A stretch of 64,000 bases of DNA from Eurosta solidaginis (lineage: Eukaryota; Arthropoda; Insecta; Diptera; Tephritidae): the NCBI RefSeq assembly GCF_040869045.1, contig NC_090322.1:168716672-168780671 (forward strand). The letters run 5' to 3'. Under the pieces are notes generated by a model that did not search any database, was not told the origin of the DNA, and worked only from the letters and a program-made list of their open reading frames with translations. Shown in pieces: positions 35,510-45,555 of the stretch; the first letter of the stretch is position 1, and every line of letters begins with the position of its first letter. Made by a program: the position numbers and the translations under genes.

Positions 35510-37807
35510 TTTGAGAGTGACGAAGAATAGTCATAAAGAATTAAAATATGCAGAAGCACTTTTGGAAAATTTTTTATATGAAAGTCAATAAACTTTATAA
35601 TTTTGGACTATTAAAATATTTATTCAATTATAGTTTTTAAAGGCACTATTACCCATTTTGCTTAGAGATCGCGATATAAAGCACAATTATAGAAATATTT
35701 ATTTGTTTATATTGATTTCACGAGTCGATAAGATAAATGAAATTTACTTAGAGAGCAGTGTAAACACGTCTGCACACCACGACATGCAATCGACAATTGA
35801 AGCTGTTGCTGTTTGCTTTAGAGCAGAGTAAGTTTTACACCGCTGGGTGACTAGGGTCTCGAGATATAGGCCAAAACATGGACCCGTATACTCCTAGAAT
35901 GTGTGTGTATTATCGATATCAAATGAAAGCTGTTGCTGAGAGCTTTAAAGGAATTTTCATTGTGATATTCGATTTAGTTGCATCAACCTGGAAAAACTAA
36001 TATATATGCATGCGAAGCCGAAATAAAGACATGAATTAATAATACACACATAGCTATTTACATACCTCCTATTCGATTTGCTTGAAATTTGGTATATAAA
36101 TTTGCCTATATTAGTATTTACGATGCTTTTTTCCGGGAAGTAGACCAGAGACGAATGGGACTGGGATTAGGACTAGGACTGGGACTGAGACTGAGACTCG
36201 GAGTGGGACTGGGACTGAGACTCGGAATGGGACTGGAACAAAATACATACCACCCTCTGGGACTGGCAATAACATATGAAGAAGAACGAGAAAAACTTGA
36301 GAGGAGAGAAAAGAGAGAAGGAGACTGAGAAAGAGATAGAATGAGATGAAAGTGGAGATAGATGAAGCGAAAAATACGTAGGGTGGAGTGAATACAAAGA
36401 TTAGGAAAAAGTGTAGAGGGGCGAGGACAGAGTTAGACGGAAAAAGCTTATTAAAACGTATGCAGATAGACCAAATTTAGGGCAGAACAACGTCTGGGGG
36501 GTCCGCTAGTTTATTTATATATGTAATACCACGAACAGTATTTCTGCCAAGATTCCAAGGGCTTTTGATTTCGCCCAGCAGAACTTTTTCATTTTCTTCT
36601 ACTTAATATGGTAGGTGTCACACCCATTTTACAAAGTTTTTTCTAAACTTATATTTTGCGTCCATAAAACAATCCAATTACCATGTTTCATCTCTTTTTT
36701 CATATTTGGTATAGAATTATGGCATTTTTTCGTTTTTCGTAATTTTCGATATCGAAAAAGTGGGCGTGGTCATAGTCGGATTTCGGTCATTTTTTACACC
36801 AGGATAAAGTGAGTTACAGATAAGTACGTGAACTAAGCTTAGTAAAGATATATCGACCTTTGCTCAAGTTATCGTGTTAAGGGCCGAGCGAAGGACAGAC
36901 GGTCGACTGTGTATAAAAACCGGGCGTGGCTTCAACCGATTTCGCCATTTTTCACAGAAAACAGTTATCGTCCTAGAATCTAAGCCGCTACCGAATTTCA
37001 CAAGGATTGGTAAATTTGTGTTCGACTTATGGCATTAAATGTATCCTAGACAAATCAAATGAAAAAGGGCGGAGCCATGCCCATTTTGAAATTTTCTTTT
37101 ATTTTTGTATTTTGTTGCACCATATCATTACTGGAGTTGAATGTTGACATAATTTACTTATATACTGTAAAGATATTAAATTTTTTGGTAAAATTTGACT
37201 TTAAAAACATTTTTTTGTTTAAAGTGGTCGTGTTCGTCATCCGATTTTCCTAATTTTTACTTAGCACACATATAGTAATAGGAGTAACGTGCCTACCAAA
37301 TTTCATCATGATATCTTCAACGACTGCCAAATTACAGCTTCAAAACTTTTAAATTACCTTCTTTTAAAAGCGGGTGGTGCCACGCCCATTGTCCAAAATT
37401 TTACTAATTTTCTATTTTGCGTCATAAGGTCAACGCACCTACCAAGTTTCATCGCTTAACCGTCTTTGGTAATGAATTATCGCAACTTTTCGGTTTTTCG
37501 AAATTTTCGATATGGAAAAAGTTGGCGTGGTTGTAGTCTGATTTCGTTTATTTTAAATAGCGATCTGGGATGAGCGCCCAGGAACCTACGTACCAAATTT
37601 CATCAGGATATCTCAAAATTTACTCAAGTTATCGTGTGTACGGACGGACTGTCGGACGGACATGGCTAAATGAATTTCTTTTTTCGCCCAGATCATTTTG
37701 ATATATAGAAGTCTATATATATCTCGATTAGTTTATGCCGTTACGGATTATCGTTATGCGAACAAAGTTAATATACTCTGTGAGCTCTGCTCAGCTGAGT
37801 ATAAAAA

Positions 37808-38422
37808 TAGTTAGATACTGAGAGTTTATATGTGGTAAATGCTATATACCACCGATTTGTATGATTTTTTCCGACAACAATATATGCTATATATGTAAGC
37901 ATTTTGTGCAAAAAAAAAAAACCTAAGCTTCTAGTTGTTCAAATGGTGGTGAAATTGCCAAAAGTTTCTTATCTGAACAGTCGGTTGTAGGGGATATATC
38001 TATATATACAACCGTTCTCATCCATTTTTTCAGACAACAATATGTGCAATATTGGAAAGCATATGGTGAAGTTAGAAGCATCAATGTGGTAAATTGAGGA
38101 AGATATGGCAAAAATCCTCTTTTCTGAAATATCGGTTGTATGGGGGATATATACTATAGTGGTTCGAACCGGTTCCAACAAATGTCTAATCCGACACCTA
38201 AATATACCCGCTCACCAAATTTTATCAAGATATCTCAAAAATTTAGGGACTAGTCTGCATACAACCAGACAGACGGACATGGCTTAATCAAAGCCATTCT
38301 TCATCGTGATCGTTTCGGTATACTTTTTGGTGGGTTTATCTCTTTTCCTTTACGGACTTACAATTTTGAGATTCGTGACAAACTTAATATACCATTTCAT
38401 TTTCATGAAAGGTATAAAAAGG
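37808..38422 (+). repeat. H2 element: related hairpin-ended family
   Basis: Begins right after the H1 3' end. Two diverged ~160-bp tandem blocks (TTTTTTCCGACAACAATAT near 37870 and TTTTTTCAGACAACAATAT near 38029), ATATACTATAGTGGTTCGAA, AGACAGACGGACATGGCTTA near 38266, then the 3' hairpin TTAATATACC-ATTTC...GAAA-GGTATAAAAA (38384-38421). Order and wording parallel the H1 3' half with a different stem. Its 5' boundary is uncertain. Confidence 0.6.
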
Positions 38423-38438
38423 TCATATAACATAATAT

Positions 38439-39055
38439 TGTTACGAATATTAGCAAAACTAAGGGGTGCTGTTATCTCTAAGCCGATGCTAAACAGTGAT
38501 ATCATGCACATCCATAGATCAATCATTATGTATCTACATAAACGAAACAATAATTGCGTCTACACATATATACCATGTACGTATACGAGCAGCGGAGAGT
38601 CAATGCACAAACACATGCATATATCTGAGATACTCCTGAAAGTATGCAATGAGAGAAGCTATAAAATCGTGCAATTGTAGTTACAGCTGAGATGTTTGAG
38701 AGCTGATGGCAACTAGTAGATTCTGGAAGCGCATAGAAGATGCGAACGTTGAAATCAGAGAGTATAAAGGCAGCAAATGTAGAGGCGCTGTAATTCAGTT
38801 TGATTTGAGCTATCAAGCAGTTTCGATTAAGACGCTGTCTAGCAAGCCATAGCAGTATTATTTTGAAAGTCAGTTTCATTTAAGCTATCAGTTTGGTTAT
38901 TAAGCCAGCTAGTTGCAAAGTATAAGTGTTATTGTGAAGTACTTTAATAAAGGCCATTTTTCCATTATTCAATATTGGAGTTATTTATTCAACAGTTTAG
39001 TGATATGAACTTAGCAAAAGGGCAAATAAGAGGATTTGCAAGTAAATTCGTTACA
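38439..39055 (+). mobile_element. Solo LTR, gypsy/Ty3-like, with ATAT target duplication
   Basis: 617 bp, TGTTACGAATATTAGC ... AAATTCGTTACA, starting TG and ending CA, flanked by ATAT (38435-38438, 39056-39059), the target type used by many gypsy-group elements. A promoter-like AGTATAAAGGCAGC lies near 38761 and TAATAAAGG (poly(A) signal) near 38945. No internal retroviral region: an LTR-LTR recombination remnant. Confidence 0.8.
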
Positions 39056-39059
39056 ATAT

Positions 39060-39535
39060 TGTTCCAGTTTTGCTTGCCAGTATATGTGCGCCTCTTTTCA
39101 AAATCCTAGATATATGTCATATATACACACTTGCATATGTAAATATAGCACTTTGCCGAAAAAATCTTTGTCATGTTAAAACAAACAATCCTGATGGGTC
39201 TAAAATTTAATCGAACAGAAATGCAAATAGTTTTTAAACCTGTTCGCTAAAATTATGCATAAACAATGAATATTATGTAAATTTATATGCTCATGAATAT
39301 CCGCGCAGCGAAGAAAAAAACTAGTGATATATGGTTCATTGTAGAGAGGCTGAGAATGTGATACTTGAGCGCATTCGTGGATGCTGATGCCTGAAATCTA
39401 ACATATCCGCATACGAAACTTCCGCCATTAAAAAACAAATGCTGCTACCACGACGAATACGACGTAAGCACAGCATAAAGAAAGCTGCATACTTCAATGC
39501 ATGCACAAAAGATAACAGCGACTTTCAATGAATAA
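39060..39535. other. No feature assigned
   Basis: AT-rich spacer between two solo LTRs of opposite orientation; no coding capacity. Confidence 0.4.
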
Positions 39536-40066
39536 TGTAACGAATTTTGGGAGATTCCGCTTTTGCACCTTCTGTTAACGTTCGAATTGCTGAACTGTCG
39601 AATAAATAATTCCAATATTCAGTATGGCAAAATGGTGTTTATTTAGACTACTTTGGGAGTAGTACAATTACGATTATCGTGTACTTCACTAAAGCGTGTT
39701 AGAATCAAACTGATTAATTATCGTTTACACCGCGCTGCTTTTATACTCTCCGTTAGGCTCGTTCACCTATTTCTCCCAAGGCCTAGTTTTTTCACGAACA
39801 TGCCTTCTGAAAAGTTGTATTTCATACTTGGTTATTTAGCCTTATGCCTGTGTATATGTAAGTAACGACTTCTGCTGATGATAACGTGATGTGTATGTGA
39901 AATAATCCCTTTGCTTCAAGCTGCTGGTCATGTGTTTGTGTGGCTGCTTGTTTAATGTGTTTATAAGTGTGACTGATTTCTTTAATGTGTAAATGTACAT
40001 AAGTGGGGCTGCTTGCACATCTTTAGTAGCAGCTTAGTGATGAATAAAACTCTAATATTCGCCACA
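39536..40066 (-). mobile_element. Solo LTR, related family, minus orientation
   Basis: 531 bp; on the minus strand TGTGGCGAATATTAG ... AAAATTCGTTACA. Shares with the LTR at 38439 the end words, an AGTATAAAAGCAGC promoter-like box (complement near 39736-39749) and GGAATTATTTATTCGACAG (complement near 39600). The flanks ATAA and ATGT do not match, so no target duplication survives. Confidence 0.7.
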
Positions 40067-40855
40067 ATGTATACAAACAAGATATGCTGATCGCTTTGAT
40101 TAAATCTATTTGTAAGTGAATTACGATGAAAAACTCTAAAGTGTGAATTTGCACTACCCTTGTTAGTGGAAAAAAGTGGTTGTATCGGGTAAACCGTAGG
40201 TACCTGCTAAGGTGCAGTCGTGCTCTTAGTATGTCCTTAAAGATATTTGATTCGACGTATTAAAACTTGTTTTTAATTTTTTCTTAAAATATTTCTAAGG
40301 TTTGATCATCTTTGATCATAGTAATTGTTTTCAATAGAAAATGCATTGCTGCATAGCTACGTAGGCGATAGCCTTTCTTTTATCTTCGAAGTACATCGTC
40401 TGCATTACAGGAAGCACCTTTAGGGAAAGATTATGAATGACGCCGTGACACTTTGTGTCGCAGTCACTGGTATTCACATTCACCGCTATATAATTCCAAA
40501 AATTTTACAAAGGCAATCAGGTTTACGATCATGCACTGAGGTGAATGAATGCCCTTACATCATACGCGTTTTCTTTTCTGAAAATAGTATCGCCAATTAG
40601 TTCCTCTTAGCTCTCTTGTAAGTTTGCATGTTTATTTCACAAATTATTTTCTTCTGAGTAAAACAACTATTCTACATAGTACCAGGTGACCTGCTTAGTT
40701 AGAAATCCACGTCCGTGACAGTTACACAATTACATTTTTTGAATACCCAAAACTCATTGTTTCACTATCGGCTTATTGTCGATACCGAAGTATTAATGTC
40801 TTGCTTTCGGCTTGTTGTGGGTTTGTTGTCGCCGAGTCATACAATTCTTACAGGT
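40067..40855. other. No feature assigned
   Basis: AT-rich; the end (40745-40850) has loosely repeated CGGCTTATTGTCG / CGGCTTGTTGTGG words. Confidence 0.35.
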
Positions 40856-41030
40856 TTGTTGTTGTTGTCGTTGCTGTAGTAATAAGGACACTCCCCGAAG
40901 GTTTTGGGGAGTGTTATCGATGTTGATGGTCCTTTGCCAGATATATCCGGTACGTTCCGGTAACAAGCATAATTAAAATATTAGCCCGACCATCTCGGGA
41001 ACGATTCAATGAGACCACCTTGAACCCTCA
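40856..41030 (+). repeat. Dispersed repeat with GGGGAGTGTTATCGATG core
   Basis: Plus-strand relative of 18445-18705: a GTTGTTGTTGTCG start, TTTTGGGGAGTGTTATCGAT, GTTGATGGTCC, CCGGTACGTTCC, AGCCCGACCATCTCGGGAACG. Similarity ends near 41030. Confidence 0.6.
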
Positions 41031-41089
41031 GGCAATAACTCGGAAAGAAATCGTTAACTTTTTGGAAGCAAATCGAAAAATTCGCACAA

Positions 41090-41235
41090 CAAATCTATAA
41101 CATTTCTATAAAAAATTGATAACGGTTGTTATCGATAGCATGTTTATAACAAATCTATAACTCTTGAATACTTATCCGATAACATGCAGACAGCAAACCG
41201 ATAAATTATCGATAGCAAACCGTTAACACTGCGAA
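41090..41235. repeat. TTATCG / CGATAA word cluster
   Basis: Repeated CGATAACGGTTGTTATCGAT, AACAAATCTATAAC (twice, 41089 and 41148), CCGATAA and TATCGATAGC words. Resembles the cluster at 12966-13345. Confidence 0.5.
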
Positions 41236-42333
41236 AACACACCGTCAGGTTTGGTTCCGACTTCTAATCGGCCCTTTTCTTCCCTTTATTTTGTCTTATT
41301 TTTGCGACCGTGACGGTAAACATGAGAATCTTTATTATCATCCGCATCATTGTTGGCATTGTTATTATAACTAATGCTCTTTTTTATCCTCGTCTTCTTC
41401 GGTATCATCTTTACATTTACTTCTTTTCCTTAGTCATTACACTTTCTTCTTTATATGTATATAATTGAATTGTTTTTCTGCCTTCATTAATTTCCATAAA
41501 CTGATTTGCCCTCAAATCTACCACGTACATTGTTCCCACATTACTCACAAAATTTGCGTTCGTTCTTAGCAATGCTTTGTGTAATCTCAAAATTTTAAAA
41601 TTTATTTATTTTTTTTTATTCCAAAATGGTCGTTCTAATTTTTATCTTAAGAAGCCTTCTTTTAAGAGCTAAATGTAAGAAAGTTGCAGCATAATTCGTT
41701 CAGCTTTTTCCAAAATTTAAGATTTTGATTTGAAAATTATCTGGGGCTCCCTCATTATCCCCGACATTAAACGCATAACGATGACTTCAGAGATTCATAT
41801 TTATCCTTTGAGTAAAATTAGTTTTTGATACGTGAACGTATAACACGATGCAGGCCCTGGTTTTTCCGAAAACATCTGTGAGTATTGGTAGAACGATACG
41901 AGTACTGAGCGAGTGGTATCGATACTTTTACAAAATATACTCGAGTATTTTGTACTCGATGCTTTTTTCCAAGTACTGAGTAAAGTATCGATACATACGG
42001 GAGATTATTTCTGCCTATGATGGTAAAAGAAAATCATGTGTTTATTGTCCATAATCACTAACTCCAACAAAATTATGAAAACCTGCTGCCTCCATAAAAT
42101 TTCAATACATTTTAAATTGTCATGCAATAGGGTTTTTTCCTTCTGCTGTGAAATTTTTGTGGATGAAGTTAGCAGCTTTTACAGCATCGTCTACGGTATA
42201 TTGGTATTGAAGATGGTCGGAATCAGATTATCTCCATGCCCACTTCCAAAAATGGGAAAAAGACACAACAAATACTGATGAAGTGGTGAAACTTGACGGA
42301 TGAATTAACTTTACGATATACAATATAAATTTA
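41236..42333. other. No gene; palindromic TATCGATA-rich patch at 41880-41995
   Basis: Around 41885-41995 GTATCGATAC and AAGTATCGATAC flank GAGTACTGAGCGAG, TACTCGAGTA and GTACTCGATGC, forming overlapping palindromes. The rest is AT-rich with T-runs near 41605. Confidence 0.4.
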
Positions 42334-42701
42334 TTACAATTTTGTAAAAAAGGTGTGGCACTGCACCACCTCGCAATACTTATTTCGCTCGAGCGTACCG
42401 CCGACTTCATTGTCACCGAAAAACGCGCTTTCATAAACTTTAAAAAAGGAAAGTGGGATGAATACAAATCCTTTACAGACAGCCGCTTTGCTGCCCTCCC
42501 TATCTCGACTGATGCTCGCCAAGGGTAGCGTGCTTTCCGCAAGGTCATTGAATCCGCCTCCGCTCGCTTTATTCCGCCGGAAGAATTCCCGAAATTCGGC
42601 CTCATTTTCCGGCGGAGGCCGCAAATATAGCGAGAAAACGTGACCTTATAAGACAGCTCGATCCCGGCGACCCCCAAATAAGGGATATAAACCAACGCAT
42701 C
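42334..42701 (+). pseudogene. Jockey-type ORF2 fragment, cut at the duplication junction
   Basis: Copy-1 version of the Jockey sequence that continues past 59947 in copy 2. Readable FINFKKGKWDEYKSFTDSRF and LPISTDARQG (then TAG), with a frameshift before FPAEAANIARKRDLIRQLDP. It stops at GCATC (42701), where H1 sequence begins. Truncation is by the duplication and not by retrotransposition. Confidence 0.8.
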
Positions 42702-42702
42702 T

Positions 42703-43594
42703 GTCGCGTGTATATAAACACTGGGCGTGGCTTCAACCGATTTCGCCCTTTTTCACAGAAATAAGTTATCGTCCTAGAATCTAAGCCCTACCAAATTTCA
42801 CAAGTATTGGTTAATTTTTGTTCGACTTATGGCGTTAAAAGTATCCTAGACAAATTAAATGAAAAAGGGCGAGCCACGCCAATTTTGAACGTTTCTTTTA
42901 TTTTTGTATTTTATTGCACCATATCATTACTGGAGTTGAATGTTGACATAATTTACTTACATACTGGAAAGATATTATATTTTTTGTTAAAATTTTACTT
43001 AAAAAAAATTTTTTTTTAAAGTGGGCGTGGTCGTTCTCCGATTTTGCTAATTCTTATTAAGAATACATATAGTAATAGGAGTAACGTTCCTGCCAAATTT
43101 CATCATGATATCTTCAACGACTGCCAAATTACAGCTTGCAAAATTTAAAATTACCTTCTTTTAAAAGTGGGCGGTGCCACGCCCATTGTCCAATATTTTA
43201 CTAATTTTCTATTTTGCGTCATAAGTTCAACTCACCTACCAAGTTTCATCGCTTTATCCGAATTATCGCACTTTTTGGGTTTTTCGAAATTTTCGATAAT
43301 CGAAAAAGTGGGCGTGGTTATAGTCCGATATCGTTCATTTTAAATAGCGATCTGAGATGAGTGCTCAGGAACCTACGTACCAAATTTCATCAAGATACCT
43401 CAAAATTTACTCCAGTTATCGTGTTAACGGACGGACGGACGGACGGACATGGCTCAATCAAATTTTTTTTCGATCCTGATGATTTTGATATATGGAAGTC
43501 TATATCTATCTCGATTCCTTTATAACTGTACAACCAACCGTTATCCAATCAAAGTTAATATACTCTGTGAGCTCTGCTCAACTGAGTATAAAAA
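42703..43594 (+). repeat. H1 element, head-less duplicate
   Basis: Copy of 25447-26339. Lacks head and satellites because the duplication begins inside the element. Hairpin at 43555-43594. Confidence 0.85.
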
Positions 43595-43904
43595 CTAGTA
43601 AAATGTTGCTAGCCTTCTTGCTATACAAGGAAATATTTTTGGGTGAAAAATACGGTCATATTGCACCTATGTGAACTCAATACCACAATTCAACTGTACA
43701 AATATAGAAACGAGCAATTAAGTACAATTAAATTTTTCTTTGAGAAAGAATAGCAAATTATTTTACCAAACACGCGCTAACTTCATTTCGCTAGAATAAA
43801 CATAACAATCTTGAATTTGTTATTTTGGTGAAACAAAAGCTGTTTGTTTAACTGATTTAGAATTTGTATTACGCTTGACGCATTAGCCATTAACCATACA
43901 AAAT

Positions 43905-44282
43905 TAAAAAGAAAAAAAATTAATTAATTCTAGGTGCAATTTATCTCCGAGAAGAGTTAGGCCGGATTTCTCTTGGAATTTGCGTTTTGCTCCCTTTTGA
44001 TTTTCCCTACAAATTGGCATACGGGACCTACATCTTTTATGCCGATTCCAAACGGAAGCTGATGCAAGGAAGATACATTTTCACTGAAAAGCTTTTCATA
44101 GTAGCAATATGCTTGGAGTGTATGCCAAATCACTGCCGAGGGGCGACCGCGCTTGAACATTTTTTTTTTTTTTATTTTCAATGAACTTGTTCTGAAGTTT
44201 TGATGTTGCTTTGGTCGGCACTTGAACTCAGAACCTTCGGTGTGGTATGCGAAGCACGCTCCCACCACACCACGGCGGCCAC
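43905..44282 (-). mobile_element. SINE copy, duplicate of 26650-27028
   Basis: Same as the copy-1 SINE apart from one base in the long T run near 44163. Confidence 0.85.
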
Positions 44283-44749
44283 TTTTTATCAATAAATGAT
44301 TTGAAATTTTGGCAGGCACACGGTAAAAAGTTTGAGCCTCAATCTGAAACAATTTGGATATATGATCAAGCAAAATTTTGTTGAAATATAGATTATAATG
44401 GTCTGCCTGGAAGTGAGTGCATAGGCTTTCTATTCCAGTTTATATTTTTTAGATTTTTGAAACCTTTTGCATTTGTTTCAAACCCAGAAGTGAGTACAAG
44501 TTTGTATTTTTTCGATTTTTTGAAACTTTTTTGGTTTTGAACAATTTTAATATTATAAACTTATTGTTTAAACAAGTTTTAAATTGAAATTGAATAAAAT
44601 AAAAAAAATAAAAATATTAAATTAAAAGGTTTCCAATTTAGTAGCAAAATGTTTCAAAATGTGCTTAAAGCGATTAATGGTTAAAAATTTTGGCTCAGAT
44701 TTCTAACCGTGCACTTGAACCCGAAAATTTTCTTCAAGCCTCCCCACTG

Positions 44750-44759
44750 TATATAAATA
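44750..44759 (+). promoter_or_regulatory. TATA box of protease-homologue copy 2
   Basis: TATATAAATA as in copy 1. Between TATA and start codon the only difference seen is CACACAATT (copy 1) versus CACAAAATT (copy 2) near 44768. Confidence 0.7.
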
Positions 44760-44832
44760 GCGCCCACAAAATTTTTCTTGCTTTAGTTACTTTATACTTC
44801 TTAACAACCAGCGCCAAAATTCAGAAACAAAA

Positions 44833-45555
44833 ATGAACTTCCACAATTATTTCGCAATCCTGGTTGTCGCGCTTAATTGTCTTTTGATCCGTATAAATTC
44901 GCAAAGTGAGGATCGGCGTTATTTGGTAGCATTACTTTTGCACGAAAAATATAAATGCGCCGGTTCATTAGTCTCTATGAAAATAGTGGTCACATCTGCG
45001 GAATGCCTGGACCATTCAAATTATAAATTAATCAACGTTGTAGCTAATTCAAAAAATTTCTGCGGAGATCGTCGCAAAGTGGAGAGTTTCACTTACTTCA
45101 AAAACGGATTAGGAAATACGTATATAGCCGTAATTGAACTGGATGAATCCTTTACAAAAAAAAAGGGTGGAGTGAAGCCAATACCACTTTGCAATAATTA
45201 TATTGAGCGGGCCTTAAATATTCAAATTAGTGGATGGACTGCACTACCAAATAACCGAGAACGATTTATACGCGTAACATATGAAGTAACTGAAGTATCA
45301 GGAGTAGAATGTCCACATAACCCCGAAGGAGGAAACAAGTTATGTGTTAAAGGTGGCAATGAAATGTCTATTGAAGTTTCTGGAGCACCGGGCGTCGTGA
45401 ACGGACACCTTTGTGCGGTGGGAATAATTTGGGATAATGGTGGGAGTTCGGGAAAGAGGCTGCTTTTTGAAAATTTATATCGTGCACATGTTACGAGTTT
45501 CATAGGAGCATTTATTGATAACGAAGAACCTGGAAGGTGTTTTTTTTTTAAATAA
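44833..45555 (+). CDS. Secreted serine protease homologue (pseudoprotease), copy 2
   Basis: Protein identical over all 240 residues to the gene at 27578-28300, and no nucleotide difference noticed in the coding sequence. Same signal peptide, Glu57 and Tyr97 in place of catalytic His and Asp, retained Ser183, no activation-site IVGG. The TATA box, leader and AATAAA (45670-45675) are duplicated with it, so both copies should be expressible if one is. If the tandem arrangement is genuine, this doubles gene dosage. Confidence 0.9.
   Translation: MNFHNYFAILVVALNCLLIRINSQSEDRRYLVALLLHEKYKCAGSLVSMKIVVTSAECLDHSNYKLINVVANSKNFCGDRRKVESFTYFKNGLGNTYIAVIELDESFTKKKGGVKPIPLCNNYIERALNIQISGWTALPNNRERFIRVTYEVTEVSGVECPHNPEGGNKLCVKGGNEMSIEVSGAPGVVNGHLCAVGIIWDNGGSSGKRLLFENLYRAHVTSFIGAFIDNEEPGRCFFFK

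Larger units (their letters stand above)
31125..35794 (-). mobile_element. CR1-group non-LTR retrotransposon, full length but dead
   Basis: 4,670 bp flanked by AATT on both sides (31121-31124, 35795-35798), inserted in a Helitron satellite unit. The minus strand reads 5' leader (35794-35510), PHD-finger ORF1, endonuclease-RT ORF2 and a 3' tail of two AATAAAG units. A PHD-type ORF1 together with the YADDLKLF and GDFNxxxIDW wording fits the CR1/Crack/Daphne group. Multiple stops and frameshifts are shared by both large copies. Confidence 0.85.
30459..36509 (+). mobile_element. Non-autonomous Helitron 2, carrying a CR1-like insertion
   Basis: Starts TCTATAATATAAAAATAAG immediately after the CTAG of Helitron 1 and ends GGGTCCGCTAG at 36509. 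Contains about five ~125-bp satellite units (30600-31120 and 35799-35960), split by the CR1-like element 31125-35794, then the same tail as Helitron 1: the TCATTGTGATATTCGATTTAG segment, GGGACT/GAGACT repeats (36150-36240) and a purine-rich tract. The last unit's stem base pair is altered in copy 1 (GTCTGGGGGG) and less so in copy 2 (GTCTGGCGGG). Confidence 0.85.
28856..37807 (+). repeat. H1 element interrupted by two Helitrons
   Basis: Head AACAAGTAAGGAAGGCTAAG at 28856, two satellite units, then ...CCGCTAA at 29254, where two tandem Helitrons (29255-36509) intervene. The body resumes exactly at TTTATTTATATATG (36510) and runs to the 3' hairpin at 37768-37807. Other H1 copies show the uninterrupted join CCGCTAATTTATTTATATA. 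Confidence 0.85.
25447..42701 (+). repeat. 17.25-kb tandem duplication, copy 1
   Basis: From GTCGCGTGTATATAAACAC at 25447 to ACCAACGCATC at 42701 the sequence recurs at 42703-59947. The offset is 17256 bp at the start and 17246 at the end, changed by one-base homopolymer indels, a 9-bp deletion in copy 2 near 48413 and a balanced pair of one-base indels. Differences seen by eye are about forty single bases, that is well below 1%. Both copies share all nested insertions. Confidence 0.95.

Noticed and set aside
36089..36328. Gly-Leu repeat protein and the antisense Ser-Gln repeat protein
   Set aside because: Both arise from the GGGACT/GAGACT simple repeat and purine tract in the Helitron tail.
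38160..38176. B-box-like GGTTCGAACCGGTTCC
   Set aside because: No A box or cloverleaf around it; it lies in the body of the H2 element.
40441..40480. GACGCCGTGACACTTTGTGTCGCAG as a possible structured RNA
   Set aside because: Only a short imperfect palindrome with no conserved context.
42228..42695. 155-residue minus-strand frame (and 59474-59992)
   Set aside because: Antisense shadow of the Jockey ORF2 fragment.
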